NCBI GenBank assembly: GCA_025677815.1
Contig: JAIXMP010000005.1
Span: 434,001-498,000, forward strand
Direction of reading: 5' to 3'
From: Phascolomyces articulosus
Lineage: Eukaryota; Mucoromycota; Mucoromycetes; Mucorales; Lichtheimiaceae
Length of the DNA stretch: 64,000 nt
Shown here: positions 1 through 12,398 of the stretch, one piece after another
Position numbering within the stretch: position 1 is the first letter of the stretch
Layout: every line of letters begins with the position of its first letter
Program-made: the position numbers and the translations under genes
Notes under the pieces: generated by a model
What the model saw: the letters and a program-made list of their open reading frames with translations, nothing else
Databases searched by the model: none
What the model was told of the DNA's origin: nothing

Positions 1-707
1 AAGTCGATTATTATCGATCAGAAATCGACAATTTCGATATTTTGCTGGAAGAACGACGATTGATGTTACAAAATCCAAATGCGGCAGCAACATTAGAAAT
101 GGGTTATTCATCCACTCCATCATCTCCTACCAGTCCTACAGCAGCATCGGCATCAGCTGGCAATACTATGGGCGCATCATTAACTGCTGCTGCAGGCTAT
201 TTATTTGGCTTTAATAATCCTACTCCTCCACCTCCAGAACCAACCTACTCACGACGACCATCGATTTTGTCACAACAATCCCCAACTTCACCATCCAGCA
301 ATGATTATTATTGGTGGAGTGCGCGTCCTGATAATAATCAATCATTTTCCTCATCTTCATCCATAACAGAAGCTACTCTTCATTCACTGATATCAGACCC
401 AACATCACCAATATCAGTCCATGCGCGTCGAACGCAAGATATTCGTATCAAACCTTTATTCCCTTCCAGTTTCCCACAAGATAACAAGGATGCTATATTG
501 GATTTGGATGATGAGGATGAAAACACTTTTGCACCTGCGGATCAAGATCCATCTGTGCAAGCACGTCGAAAAAAAGGTGTCGTCACAGATATTCCATTAT
601 CTATGTTATTGAATAACGTTGTCATCTTGGAAGAGTCAATCAAGGAGCTTATTGCCGTTATGCAAGTACGATCCAGTCTTGGTGTCGATCAAGTTCGTTA
701 TGTCTAA
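1..707 (+). CDS. 3' end of an unrecognised protein (partial, coiled-coil-like C-terminus)
   Basis: The reading frame is open from base 3 to the TAA at 705-707, so the gene enters the window from the left. About 234 residues are visible. The first residues (around bases 3-65) are charged and heptad-like. A long Ser/Thr/Pro-rich, probably disordered stretch follows. The last 45 residues (around VVTDIPLSMLLNNVVILEES and ending VDQVRYV) look conserved and helical, ending in a short motif rather than in low complexity. I do not recognise the family and assign no function. No intron is needed in the visible part. It converges on the AP-3 delta gene, whose stop lies 233 bases further on. Confidence 0.75.
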   Translation, partial: VDYYRSEIDNFDILLEERRLMLQNPNAAATLEMGYSSTPSSPTSPTAASASAGNTMGASLTAAAGYLFGFNNPTPPPPEPTYSRRPSILSQQSPTSPSSNDYYWWSARPDNNQSFSSSSSITEATLHSLISDPTSPISVHARRTQDIRIKPLFPSSFPQDNKDAILDLDDEDENTFAPADQDPSVQARRKKGVVTDIPLSMLLNNVVILEESIKELIAVMQVRSSLGVDQVRYV

Positions 708-940
708 GAATAAAAAAAATGAATATACATATACATATACATTCCTTTTTCATATTATATAATTATAATTATCATCTTATTTCATTATTTTTATGCGTAT
801 GCAATATATAAATCTGAGCGAAAATGGAATGCTTTTTTTTTTTATTACATATTGATTAATATTATTTTACACAAAAGGAACAAGTGAATGGAAATGAATA
901 ACAGTGGTCGGGCTCTTTTTTTTATTATTGTTGTTACTAT

Positions 941-3900
941 TTAGAAATGAATTGATTTGAGCTGATCCACAAATGCCTCCAAAAAGCCATCGTCAGTACA
1001 TTTAAGATCTATAGTGATAGTTGCTATTCCCTCTTGCGAAGTCAAATCATATTTCAATAACCCTGCAATTTGGGAACCTTGAATACTCTTGGCATAGAGT
1101 GAAGCTGCACCAGGAACAACCTCAACTACTTGTAATTGAGTCGTACTTGTGATTGTGCTAAGTGCATCAATGAGCATTTGATCAACCGCTGTTTCAGTTG
1201 CGATGGGTATCTCGATAGCTACACTATCCCGATAGTCAAATTCTTGACCATGTTCTGCCAGCAAAGCTGCAAACTGTGTTGGATCCATTGATTGTTCTTG
1301 AATTAAAAAGACGCTTGGATGGACTTTTATTTCAAGTGGTATCTGATTTAATGCCGATGAATCCTACAGGATTTTGTCATTTTAGTTTCAGTTTACTTTG
1401 TAAAAAAAAGTATGCACTTTCATATTGAATCACAAGCAATTTTTTATCCCATCAATGTACACAACATTTCTTTTAAGTAAACATATGTTTACCTGTATAT
1501 CATATTGTAAATCACATCGTAAGCAGAGCCCTCGACGAATATCTCCCGTACTAGCAAAGTAGCCTACTGCTTCAATCTCTTTACCAGATTCCAATTCAAA
1601 CTTGTCGCATAACGATGCAAGGGTTGAATGGTGCATATCTTCAACATATCTGAAATCAAATGACTCAATTGGTGTAAAATGTAAATCGGTGAGTGTGGCA
1701 TCTTCTGACTTGTTCTTCATAGTCAATTTAGCTTCAATGACAGGTGTACCGTTATCTTTTTCATCTGATAGTGATAATCGATAGTGCTACATAAATATAA
1801 TAATCAAATGGTACATTAGTTGTTTGATAAGATCTTTTGTATATAAAGTTTTTTTTTCTTAAAAAAAAAATAACTTACGAGCTCAATTTGTTCGTTACTT
1901 AATAGAAGCTCAGGTGGAATTTGTTTCCGTTGATCCTTCAAAAGATTTTCTGTAGGCATATCAGGTACTTCGTTTGTGTGACCATTTTCAAGCTGCTGAT
2001 ATAATTTAATTTTGCATTTAGTGAAGCATTCAATATTTATATATTGTTATTATCTAATTATATATACCTCGTGTTCAGGTTCAGCGACAGCAGATTTCTT
2101 CTTTTTCTTCTTTTTGTCTTTGGGATTATTGGTGGTGGTAGATTTTTTGGACTTCTTTGTACTTTCATCAACGTCCTTTCTCTTCTTTTTCTTTTTTCGT
2201 TCGCCACCCTATAATGTAATGGCGATTAATATACATCTCTGAATTTTCTTTTTTTGCGAGAGGGGAACGAATAATAATAAAACCTACATCTTTAAGTGCG
2301 GTTGTAGATGCTGATTGTGCTAATTTTCGTTCTCTACGCTCGACACGTACACGTGCTTCTTCACGACGTCGTAGCTCCTCAGGGCTCAAGTAAGTCTGCA
2401 TTTCAGGAAGCCGTTCATCCGCACCCAAAGGAGTAGATAAATCGACAGTATTCAAACCATCATCATCCGTTGCAAAAATATCCTTGCGTTGTTGACTTTT
2501 ACTATAAGTTTGTCCACTGCTCTTTCGTTTGTTATTGCTACTATTATTATTGCCATTTGCACCTTCTTGATCACTTGCTGATGCAACAGCATCTTCTGGC
2601 ATTTCTTCAGGTGCATACTCAGGAGGTGGTGGTGATGGTGCTCGTGGTTGACGTTTGCCTTTAGATTTCTTTTTGTGTTTTTTGGATTTACCACCGTCAG
2701 CCATACCAAAATCATCTAATGAGAGTTTCACGATAGGAATGGAATCCACATCGTCTTCCAAATCCAACAATCTGGCTTGTTGTTTTTGTTTTTCAGATTT
2801 ATCGGACATGATGTAATATGGATCGTTGCGGAGTGCTTCCATGCGTGCAGCACGGCGTCGTTCCTTATCTTCATCCTCTTCACTATCGTCATCATATTTC
2901 TTGGAACGGCTTTTCTTTTTCTTTTTCTTGCTGCTGGTGGTGGTTCTATAGAAATCGTTATCCATGACAGGGGATTCCACAGAAGCAATCTCAGATTCAC
3001 TGTCATCAACCAAATCAGGAAGTGGCTCATTAATCCATGCGTCCAAATCCAATCCTTCAGGAACAGGTACTTTTTTTTGGGCTTTGGGTGCAACTGGATT
3101 AAGCTCATACAACGAAAACAAAGTTGGTAGACCTTGAAGAGCAAGAGGTGCATGCTCAGTTGTAAGATCCTGTGAAATTGCTGCTAATACAATATCAAAG
3201 ATGGCCCGTGCATTACATGCCTACAATAAAACTCTTGAATCAGAATAACTATATTCCTTATTTTGCACACATTTTTTCCCCATCAATTTTAAAAAAGTAT
3301 TTTCTACTCACCCGTTCCTGGACTTCAAGATCCACGCTACGTGTAAACATGCCCATCTTATCCTTCATGACTTCCGTCACCTTGACGAATTCTGTTTGAA
3401 GTTCAGTGTTCCATTCGTCAATTAATTCATTTGCCCAAAATGCATAAATCTTAATAATGTTATGGACGTAGACTGCTTGGACCTTGACAGGCATATCAAC
3501 AACATAGGGTGTTAATAAACACTCAAGTGTTGCAGGAATATTGTCCAGGAAACTAAAAATCTCAATTAGTATCTATCAAATCTTATTTACCATATCAAGC
3601 GCATGTGAGTCCCTTCATTACCTGCAGTATTCGCCACAAATCCATGCTGCGGCAGAAAGTACTTCGATGTTGGTATCACGCTTTTTAGCAGTCTTCAAAA
3701 GTTGATGGTCGGATAAAAGACGGAACTAGAATTTAACAGGTAAACTATTAGTCAATCGTCGTCATTTTTTTTAAATGATATATTTTTATTTCTCTCTCTC
3801 TCTCTCAAAGTATAAATCAGCGTATATATGTAGTTCAATTTTTACCATCTGCTTTACTGCGAAAGGACGCACGCTCTTGACTCGTACACTGACATCCATC

Positions 3901-5804
3901 AATTGGTTTGTCAGTATATCACCGACACTAACGCCAGATACATGTGCCAATCCTACCAAGACAGTTATATACCACTCAAAATTGGTCACATTGCGGTATT
4001 GATTTTGACTGCAAATGAAAACAATACGATTGATAATGTCAGTACGATAGACTGGATCAAGAACACTGGATGCTTCATGTAACGATGATGCACCATTGCT
4101 GTCTGCAGGAACAAGATGTGCAATAAGTCTCTTTACAATATCAACAAGACTTTTTTTATTTGCCTAAAATTTGATAAAAAAAAACAAACCATCAGTTCTG
4201 ATTCTGTCATTCCATCCACCTCATAACCATTAAAACCCCCATTATTTTACCATGCCAACAACAAGATCAAGTGCGCGGAATCGGATACTGAAATCATCAT
4301 CGTCAATACATTCCAAAATGATATCCTTGTGTTCCGCAATCAATTTTGGATGAGTAGATAAGAGTCGACTCATTGCCAATAGACCAACATATTTCACTAT
4401 CGAGAGTTGATGAATTTAATAACTTGGAATCTTTCACCTTTTTCTTTATAACAAAATGAAAATAAAAAGGAACTTACAGTTTTGATCAGGATCCTCCAAA
4501 AACCGTCGGAGCTTGTTTACACATGTAGCAGCTAACGCATGACTGGAATCACCCGCTGCTTCGAGGAACCCACCTGTGATCACGGTATGAATACATTCAT
4601 ATAATAAAGACATTGCTGGTGTTGTTTGGATAAGCGACGTAAGAGGAGGAAGTAATTTTTTAACAAGTCTTGGTTCGAGTGGTGTAAGTGATGCAAACTA
4701 TATAACAAGAAAAAAAAAAGCAATATTAATAGAAAGTTCACTCTAATTCTCATTATATTATTTATTTCCTTGTTCCATCCTTATCTAACGTATATCGTTA
4801 CCATTTTAATAATCTTAATAAGCATCCAATTATTTGCAGAGGTTGTCAACAATCGAAATAGTTGTGGTGCGAGTGATAAGTAATTGCGTGGATTCTTTCG
4901 TGCAAGTTCACAAATAACACTAACAGTGGCCGATACAACGGCTTTAAAAAGAAAAAAAAAGGACATTGTGATATAAGTATATAATATCATCCTTCTCTTC
5001 TCTTATCCTTTCCTTATTATTCCTCTCTGACACTCTTTTTTTTCAAATGAATATAAATCAACGTTACATGGATCTGCGTCTTCAAGCTTTTCTTTCAACC
5101 GTGGAAAACTCACTCGAAGGGCTTCTGGGAATTTTAAAAACACCTTATACAGAACCAATACGACCTTTTTCCGAATATATGGACGTGAGTGATTCAACAT
5201 AGCAACTAGATCTTGACATAGATCGCGTGCGAGGTCGGGTGTTACAATATGTGAAAGGCCATTAACAGCGATACCAATCTCGAGAGGTGACGATGAAGCC
5301 AAATCCTATATAATGAAATGAAGGAGCTTGTCAGGAACAATCAATGTTAATAAAAAAAAGGCAACTGATACCATACCTTTTTAATCAAATTGGTCGTGAG
5401 CATAAGTACATCTGTGTCCTGCTGAAACGATTGCGTGGCCGCCAAGTAACCTGCCCGTTTATGTAACAGCTTTGGGCTCGACATGACTTCAACTATATGG
5501 AAAGACGCCCACGACATATCATAACCGAGCATTTGAAGCTACAATTAAATTGTAATATATACAAATATGTAACATGTGAGCATTGTACATGAATATTTTA
5601 TATGATTCGAGTGTCTTGATAAATAGTTAGAGAGAGATAGAACTTTACATAGGTCAGCTTGGCAACCGCGACGCCTTTTACATCGATATCGTTAGACTTA
5701 ACTTCATTCCGAATTTCTTGTAAACAAACTGCAATATATTTTTGCTCATTCTTTTTGTTGGCACGAATTCCACGAATGAGATCCGTGAGGGACTTTTCAA
5801 ACAT
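941..5804 (-). CDS. APL5: AP-3 complex subunit delta (adaptin)
   Basis: This is the large subunit of the AP-3 adaptor, which sorts cargo from endosome/Golgi to the vacuole. Fourteen exons: 5804-5649, 5538-5377, 5305-5068, 4941-4802, 4697-4478, 4396-4251, 4163-3846, 3725-3622, 3552-3312, 3220-2288, 2208-2068, 1995-1879, 1786-1493, 1363-941. All junctions are GT-AG and keep phase, giving 1210 residues, close to the family's usual size. The start MFEKSLTDLIRGIRANKKNE and the following MLGYDMSWASFHIVEVMSSP, VNGLSHIVTPDLARDL and VICELARKNPRNYL blocks are typical of the adaptin N-terminal alpha-solenoid. Exon 10 carries the acidic hinge with several long Lys runs, and the C-terminal ear follows. 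The start is the first ATG of the conserved N-terminus. The Lys-rich hinge is lineage-variable; the family call is firm. Confidence 0.95.
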
Positions 5805-6904
5805 GTTTTTATGCTTGAAGAAGCAATCAGAGGGGAAATGAGAGTGAGCAAGAAAAAAAAAATACGAGGCAAAGTCAAATGGCCCGAAAGTAACAAGTTA
5901 CGTTGTTCGGAGTCAGCTTTCTTGTTTCATATATAAATTGCGTTTTTATGGAGATAGCATCACTTACAGAATGAAAATGTTTCTTTAATTAATCCTAGAA
6001 TTGAAATATCGATTATGGACTGATAATATTTATTGAATGAGAGTATATTATATACAGATATTTTCAGTATATATATTAACTGATAATAAATGACACAAAT
6101 AGAATAATAGTAGCAACCACAGTAGCTTCCTGGAGTGCTATTGATTGACGATATGATGTTTTTTTATATAAACCAGCTTGGCGGATTCAATGATCAATAA
6201 CATGTAGAATATATACAAATTCATTCTATATGTGTGGTGATAATTTCAAACGATATCAACGGTAGCTGTTACATATGTACAACGATCACAAAGATTTCCA
6301 TTTATTCGGGTATACCATGAATATAGAAATTATGCACCATGTACATGTGTTTCATCAAGTTTAGATATGCGTAGTAGGTTTGCATAGTAGTTACTAATTA
6401 AATATATATTTTAACTAGGTTATTTAACTATTGGTATAAAGTTTGTCACAATTATGTTATATAGTGGGCTATAGCTGTTACTCAGTGTATATAGGTATAT
6501 ACCTAAAGAAAGACATCTTCGTGGTTTCTTCCTACGTATACATGTATAACGAAAGCCAAAAAATAATAATAGTATATATATAGAATAACTACTGATCTTC
6601 TAGTTGATATGATATAGAGCTTTATTTTGTATAAATTCAAATTATAATAAGTAGATATGATATATGTTTTCTTTAATGAATAATAAAAAGAAAAAAAAAG
6701 TACAAATTTCAACGAAAAAAGAGGAGGGGTGGGTTATAGAGAGGAAAGGAAAGGGCTGTATATCATAGAAAGCTATATATGCATTCTTTTTGAAAGTATA
6801 TACAGGACCGGCTGTTATACAATGGGGGTGTATTTATATATATTACAGTTTTACTAATTATATTATATATTATTAAGTTATTACTAACATTAGTTTGCTC
6901 CTCT
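5805..6904. other. Intergenic, AP-3 delta promoter side and PTR2 3' side
   Basis: AT-rich sequence with no plausible coding exon. It holds the upstream region of AP-3 delta and the 3' flank of the peptide transporter. The only item I note is the ten bases CAGGACCGGC at 6803-6812, a hAT-end-like word that also occurs at 46525. Confidence 0.6.
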
Positions 6905-9122
6905 TTAAGCTTCTTGGTTCTTCTTATCATCATTGTTGTAAGCTTCCATTTGTTCGTCGCTACGACCAATGGCATCTTCTTCAACATCAACCTTATCACG
7001 CTTGTGATGGAGAACGTAGACAAGAATACCACTGACAAAGGCAGCGCATGCAATACCAGCATACATCCACATAACCTTGGGATCAACGGCAACAGAAACA
7101 AGGGCAAATGCAAGAATAGAAGCGAAGCAGTTGGTCAACAAGAACAAAGCCATGACAATGGACTTCATGGATTGAGGAGCCTTCTTGTAAGCATATTCCA
7201 TACCAGTGATGGAACAGAAAATTTCGGAAATAGCAATAAAGACATAGGAAGGAATTTGATAGGCAGCAGAAATTTGGTTTTGACCTTCAGGATGGTCATA
7301 GTAAGGGGGCGATTTGTAAATCATAGATTGGATACCGGCAGTGTAACCCCTTAAGAATAGCAAGATTAAGTTAGGTTAGGCTTTTTAAGCTTAAAAAGAG
7401 AGAGGTATAGTAAAAAGAAAAAAGTTAAAAACTACTTACATGGAAACAGCACCGAAGAAGAAACCAAGAGAGATACGGAAAATAGGACGCATATGGATTC
7501 CAAGGCGACGGAGACCAGGATATACCTATGGGTTTGAAAATATATAAAAAATATGAATGAGAAAATGAACTATAATTGTACAAGACATTTGTTGCTATAT
7601 AGTATATACGTACGATTCGATCCATAATAGGAATCAAAATGATAAGAGCAATAGGGTCAATGTTTTGCATAATATCGTTGGGCACATTTCCAGTCAACAT
7701 AGTAGCAGCTTGAGAAATCAAATTGTTGGTAATTTGTTGATAACAGAGCCACCTAATATTTATTATAGAATTGTTCTTAGTTTTTTTGATTGTCTTTTAT
7801 CATTAAATTTCAATGTTTTTCAATTTTCTTACCAGATAGGGAACCAAAGGAAAATAATACAAGCCTTGAGAGTACGCTTCAATTCATCAACAAAGACATC
7901 ATCGTGAGTGACTTGAGCAGCAATTTCAGGATGCGAAATAGCCAATTGAGACGGTTTACAAGCATCAAGACCACCTTTGACCTTGAATGAAGCGAGCCAG
8001 AAAAGTTTACCAGCTTCAACAAAGACGGAACCACGTGGAGGATGTTGAATATAACGCTTACGACCAAGAAGCACCACACAAATGCAAGGAATGAACATCA
8101 ATGTAGGCAAGACATAAGCGGGCCAGAAGCCGACGTTCTTTTCTAATTCAGTGGTAGCAATGGCAGACAAGGAACCAATGTTGATACCCCCTAATAAATT
8201 AATAAATATGATAATAGTTAGTCACTTTTTCCTTTCCAAGAATGGGTGATGAGAAAAAAAATACATACAATAAAACATGTTGAAAATCTTTTGATATGTT
8301 GCTTGTGGGGTAACGATGACACGGTCTCCATTCTTGAGAGTCTTGACATAGGCAGTACGGCTACGATATTGTTCAGCGACAAGTGGGGAGACATTGGCTT
8401 TAATACCACCAGTACCAAGACCAATGATAATAACTGCAACAATGAAACCAGGGAAAGCAGCACCACTTTCAATGGCCATGGGTATAGAAGTACAAGTAAG
8501 AATGACAAGACCAATAAAGTAAATGATACTGAAAAGCAAAATGGTCTTGTATTTGCCCAAGTATTGATCTGCAATAACAGCACCAATGATCTGTATATAT
8601 CAAGTATGATATTTTAAATAAGTAAGCGGAAAGTCCCGTACTGTGGGTGATGGCTAAATGTTAAAAGATTTTTTGTTTACCGGAGTAATATAACACCAGA
8701 ACTGGAAGAAGGTAGTCAAGGCAGTAGCAGTTTGTTGACCTTTACCCATAGCACCAGGTTGGTCAGCGGGATCTATTAATAATTATAGGTTAACAAAATT
8801 AGTTATTTATTTTCTATAATTGTTGAAAGAATCAAAAAGAAGATGCAGTTGGATGAAGCTTACAATGACCAGGATCTGGATGTTGAATGTAGTTTTGGAA
8901 AGGACCACTCAAACCATAGTATGTAAAACGTTCACAAAACTCAATCAAGATGACAAGGTATGCAGAGGCAGGAACAGTATCAGCCACTTCACGCAAGTTC
9001 TTCCAATCTTCGTCGGTGGGTTCAGGATACTCATCTTCTTTATGAACCTGATCAAAAGAATCGGTTACACTGTATCGGTCGAGTTGTTGCTCCTTTTCAG
9101 ATCGCTCTACTTTCTCGTCCAT
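6905..9122 (-). CDS. PTR2: Proton-dependent oligopeptide transporter (POT/PTR2 family)
   Basis: A plasma-membrane proton-coupled di/tripeptide importer. Seven exons: 9122-8864, 8772-8681, 8590-8269, 8190-7833, 7752-7614, 7525-7440, 7349-6905, giving 566 residues, normal for fungal PTR2. The family signature is clear: ERFTYYGLSGPFQNYIQHP near the N-terminus, GLGTGGIKANVSPLVAEQY after the first membrane segments, and the FYxxINxGSL motif, here built across the exon 3/4 junction (FYWGINIGSL). Many hydrophobic segments and the late FFFGAVSM-GYTAGIQS block agree. The start ATG at 9122 precedes a charged cytosolic N-terminus; the frame stays open further upstream, but through low-complexity sequence containing the TATA-like box. 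The acidic/basic C-terminus ends DDKKNQEA. Confidence 0.95.
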
Positions 9123-12100
9123 CGGAGTAATGTCTTTTTTTATTGTGGAGAGGGAGATGAAGAAGAAGATGAAAAAGAGAGAAAGACGAAAAAGAAAGAG
9201 ATGATGTAAAAGACCCGGGATATATTCTTCTACAAAAAATAAAACAATTTTTTTTTTTTTGGTTGAGCGCACTATATAAGAGGAAAAAGGAAGTGAACGG
9301 GGAGACAAAAAATAACTGAGTTCTGGCGGGATCATTTTTTCCCTTGCTCTACTGCAGTTGTTTTGCGTTGTTTTGAAACATCAGATTCCTACATTATCAA
9401 TGGCCGGTAATTCGGTATATATTTAAGCAAAATTGCTTTGATTCTATTTGATTGTCATACGTAGTTGTATTGAAAACGTATCTAATATGTTGCTTATAAT
9501 ATTTATTGGTAATAAAACATCTTTATATCTTAATTTTCTAAATTCTATCTTTCCAAATTGTATGTAATAGGCTGTCAATTCGGCATATGACCAACTTCAG
9601 CTTAAATTCATCAAATAAGGCAATAAAAAATCAATGTGGTTGGTTCAGCGTGGGAAACATATTTAAACTACCGATTCTTGTGCCCTGAAAGATACTTCTC
9701 TCTCTCTCTTTGTCTTATTTTGCTGAGTTCTTTCCGAGATGTAATGAGCTTGAGCTGCATCGTAAAATATACCCCAATATTTTGCGTTTTTTATTTTTGG
9801 TATAAGGTCACATTGCATTAGTTAGAAAATGAGATTAACTCTTTTTATATCAAATAAAACCCCACATTCATCCATGTTTTTTAATGTGTGAAATTCAAAG
9901 AAAATCCATTTGTTGTTGTTATTCTGTATAAAATCTATATTATAAACCTTGACGGAAACTTAATTATGACCGTGGAAAAATTGTTCTTAATGAGGAATAT
10001 TTGGTTACGCCAAGAGTGGGAATATTATATACGAAAAAGGGTGTATTTTTTCTTGTTTTCGATATTTTATCTTATCATAAAATGAGTTTCTTCCAATCAT
10101 TTTTTTGCGGAATGGTGTATATTGATATTAACTTTATTGGTATCGTCCGGAATTCAGGACCCACCAATAAAATATGGATAAATATAGAAAACGCGAGACT
10201 TTTTCACACATCCCGCAACTAGAAACATGTGAAAGATCTCCGATGATGTATGTGAGATTGTTGTATTCAAGGGTGCAAAAGATACCATAACCTAAATTGA
10301 GCATTGTAAGCATGAATACGATACAGGGCAATTAAGTAATATGGGTTTAGTTTGGGAAAATTTCATAAAACGGAACAATTATATATATAAGGTATAACAT
10401 CCAATGTTTTTTTTTTTTTTTTACTTTTCGATACCTTTGAATCATAATATGTTTTTAACAGAAAACACTATAATTGTACCACATAGTCCATCGTATGTTT
10501 GTTTACTTTAATTGAAAGAAATAGATGACGTATATATGCTTATATTTATAGGAAGATTGTCTAAGAAACTAAACAGCATATCATCTTAAATAATCATTAG
10601 AGTTGTTATTGAATAAATAAATGTGGAAATTTCCTCCTAAACTGGCTAAACTCTATCTATATCAATTAATAACCCCAATATTTTATCATTACTAATACAC
10701 TGTTAGTAAATTTTGTTACGTATAATATAATCTTCTATGGTAGAAAAACAAACAAATCATTGAAGCGGAAGTGACTTTATTTAACATGCTTATCGCGCAA
10801 AATATCATCTCCATTACGTTGTTAACATTCGGGGCTCCGTCCGATACATTGAGAGCTTGCATTCAGGATTATTATATATTTTTTTCTTTTCTGAGTGAGA
10901 CGGATATATATTTATTCACGGTCGAAAATCTCCGTTGTAATGTTATTGAACTGTCTTTTGGAACAGATGATGATGATTGAACTTGTCCCCCAAAAAAATA
11001 AGAGCGGGAAAATCGCAATATATTATTATTGTTCATAAATATATCGAATGGTTTCATTGTAATTTATCAACATCTTCTCTTTCACACCCAGTCCCAGCAG
11101 ACATCTCTCTTATGTAGTGATTGGTGCTTCTACCATCTATTCTGCAATAAATTTAAATTATCTCTGTACTGAACTAACGTGTCAAGCGACATAGAAACAT
11201 ACGATATAATAATTGCTATTGAACTAGTTTAACGAAATGAGGTATTTTCACAAATTCAATACCTGCATATCCTTGAAAGAAGTAGGTAGTGATAATTATT
11301 AATTAACAAAAGAATATACATCTATGCCACATACAATATAACAGACAAAAATGTGAAGTTCTGATCATTGAGATAAAAGCTATATATAAAGCGTAGTAAG
11401 TAAGCTAAAAAAAATGTCAATTGGATATTTAAATACGACAAGGTTTGAATAAATAGTCATGTTTTTATAAATAGCCTAAGAAAAAGAATACGGTCCAAAT
11501 AAGTTGTTATTAACTACTGTTTATTATGATGGACAACTGGAATTTATATGATCATGATGAATATTAAATTATGACTTTTACTCCTACATAGCCTTGGAAA
11601 TATTTTCTATGTGCATGGAGAAATTAATAAAGTAATAAGAGACATGGACAACAACACTTTTTGGGTTATTTATTGCGAGTGAATGCACAAGTAGTGAGAA
11701 TGGGGTACATAAACAATGAAGAGAAAAGAATGAAAAGGATAATTAAGTAGATATTTAAGTTTAGAAAAACAGAAGAAAGAATTTGTGTGGTGGATTAGTA
11801 GTAGTTGATTAAGCATAACCTTGAGAGTGTGTGCAAGGAGCAAAGAGTGTGCCTGGGAAAGTGGATGCTCATACCTTAGGAAAGAGTAAAAAGTCAAGGT
11901 AATACCTTCAGTGATTGGATATGATATACGACAGCTACGCTAAATAACTTCGTATATTTTTTCTATATCACCAATTCAGTTTATTCAAAATCCTATTTAT
12001 CTACTCGGATATACCATGTTACTGTTGATAATAATAAATGAAATAATGGGGCTCCTTCATCTATTGCTACTACCTTGGTAACCTACCTCAGTCAGGTATA

Positions 12101-12398
12101 TTCTGCGCATTAATTGAGAATTGAGAGAAGTTGTTTTACAAGCAGGGCTAAGTGTGGTATTATTTTTAAAACATAATATAATTGTATCCTGATGTATTGG
12201 AATGATAATGGCTCCACTTAGATTTATGAATAAAAGAATATTTGTAAACATGCAGAATCTCGCCTTCCCAATCTTTTACTAATACACAGGCCATATGACA
12301 TATATTAAATAGCAATTGTCAAGCGGAATTTGATTGACTTTTAAGTGCTTAAGCAAATCCATGATTTCTGTGTTGGTGCAGTATTTTTTTTTTCTTTC
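9123..12398. other. 3.3 kb divergent intergenic region, no convincing gene
   Basis: Lies between the divergent starts of the peptide transporter and the DDX59-like gene. Strongly AT-rich with homopolymer tracts. Short ORFs of 60-75 codons occur on both strands (for example 10134-10331 and 11670-11897 on the minus strand), but none shows a recognisable domain or exon signals joining it to others. I found no tRNA or rRNA. Confidence 0.6.
9273..9280 (-). promoter_or_regulatory. TATA-like box of the peptide transporter gene
   Basis: TTATATAG on the minus strand (within CCTCTTATATAGTGCG), about 150 bases upstream of the transporter's start codon. Position and sequence fit a core promoter element; inference only. 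Confidence 0.4.

Noticed and set aside
11670..11897. 75-codon minus-strand ORF in the 3.3 kb gap
   Set aside because: No conserved pattern, no splice partners, composition as expected from chance.
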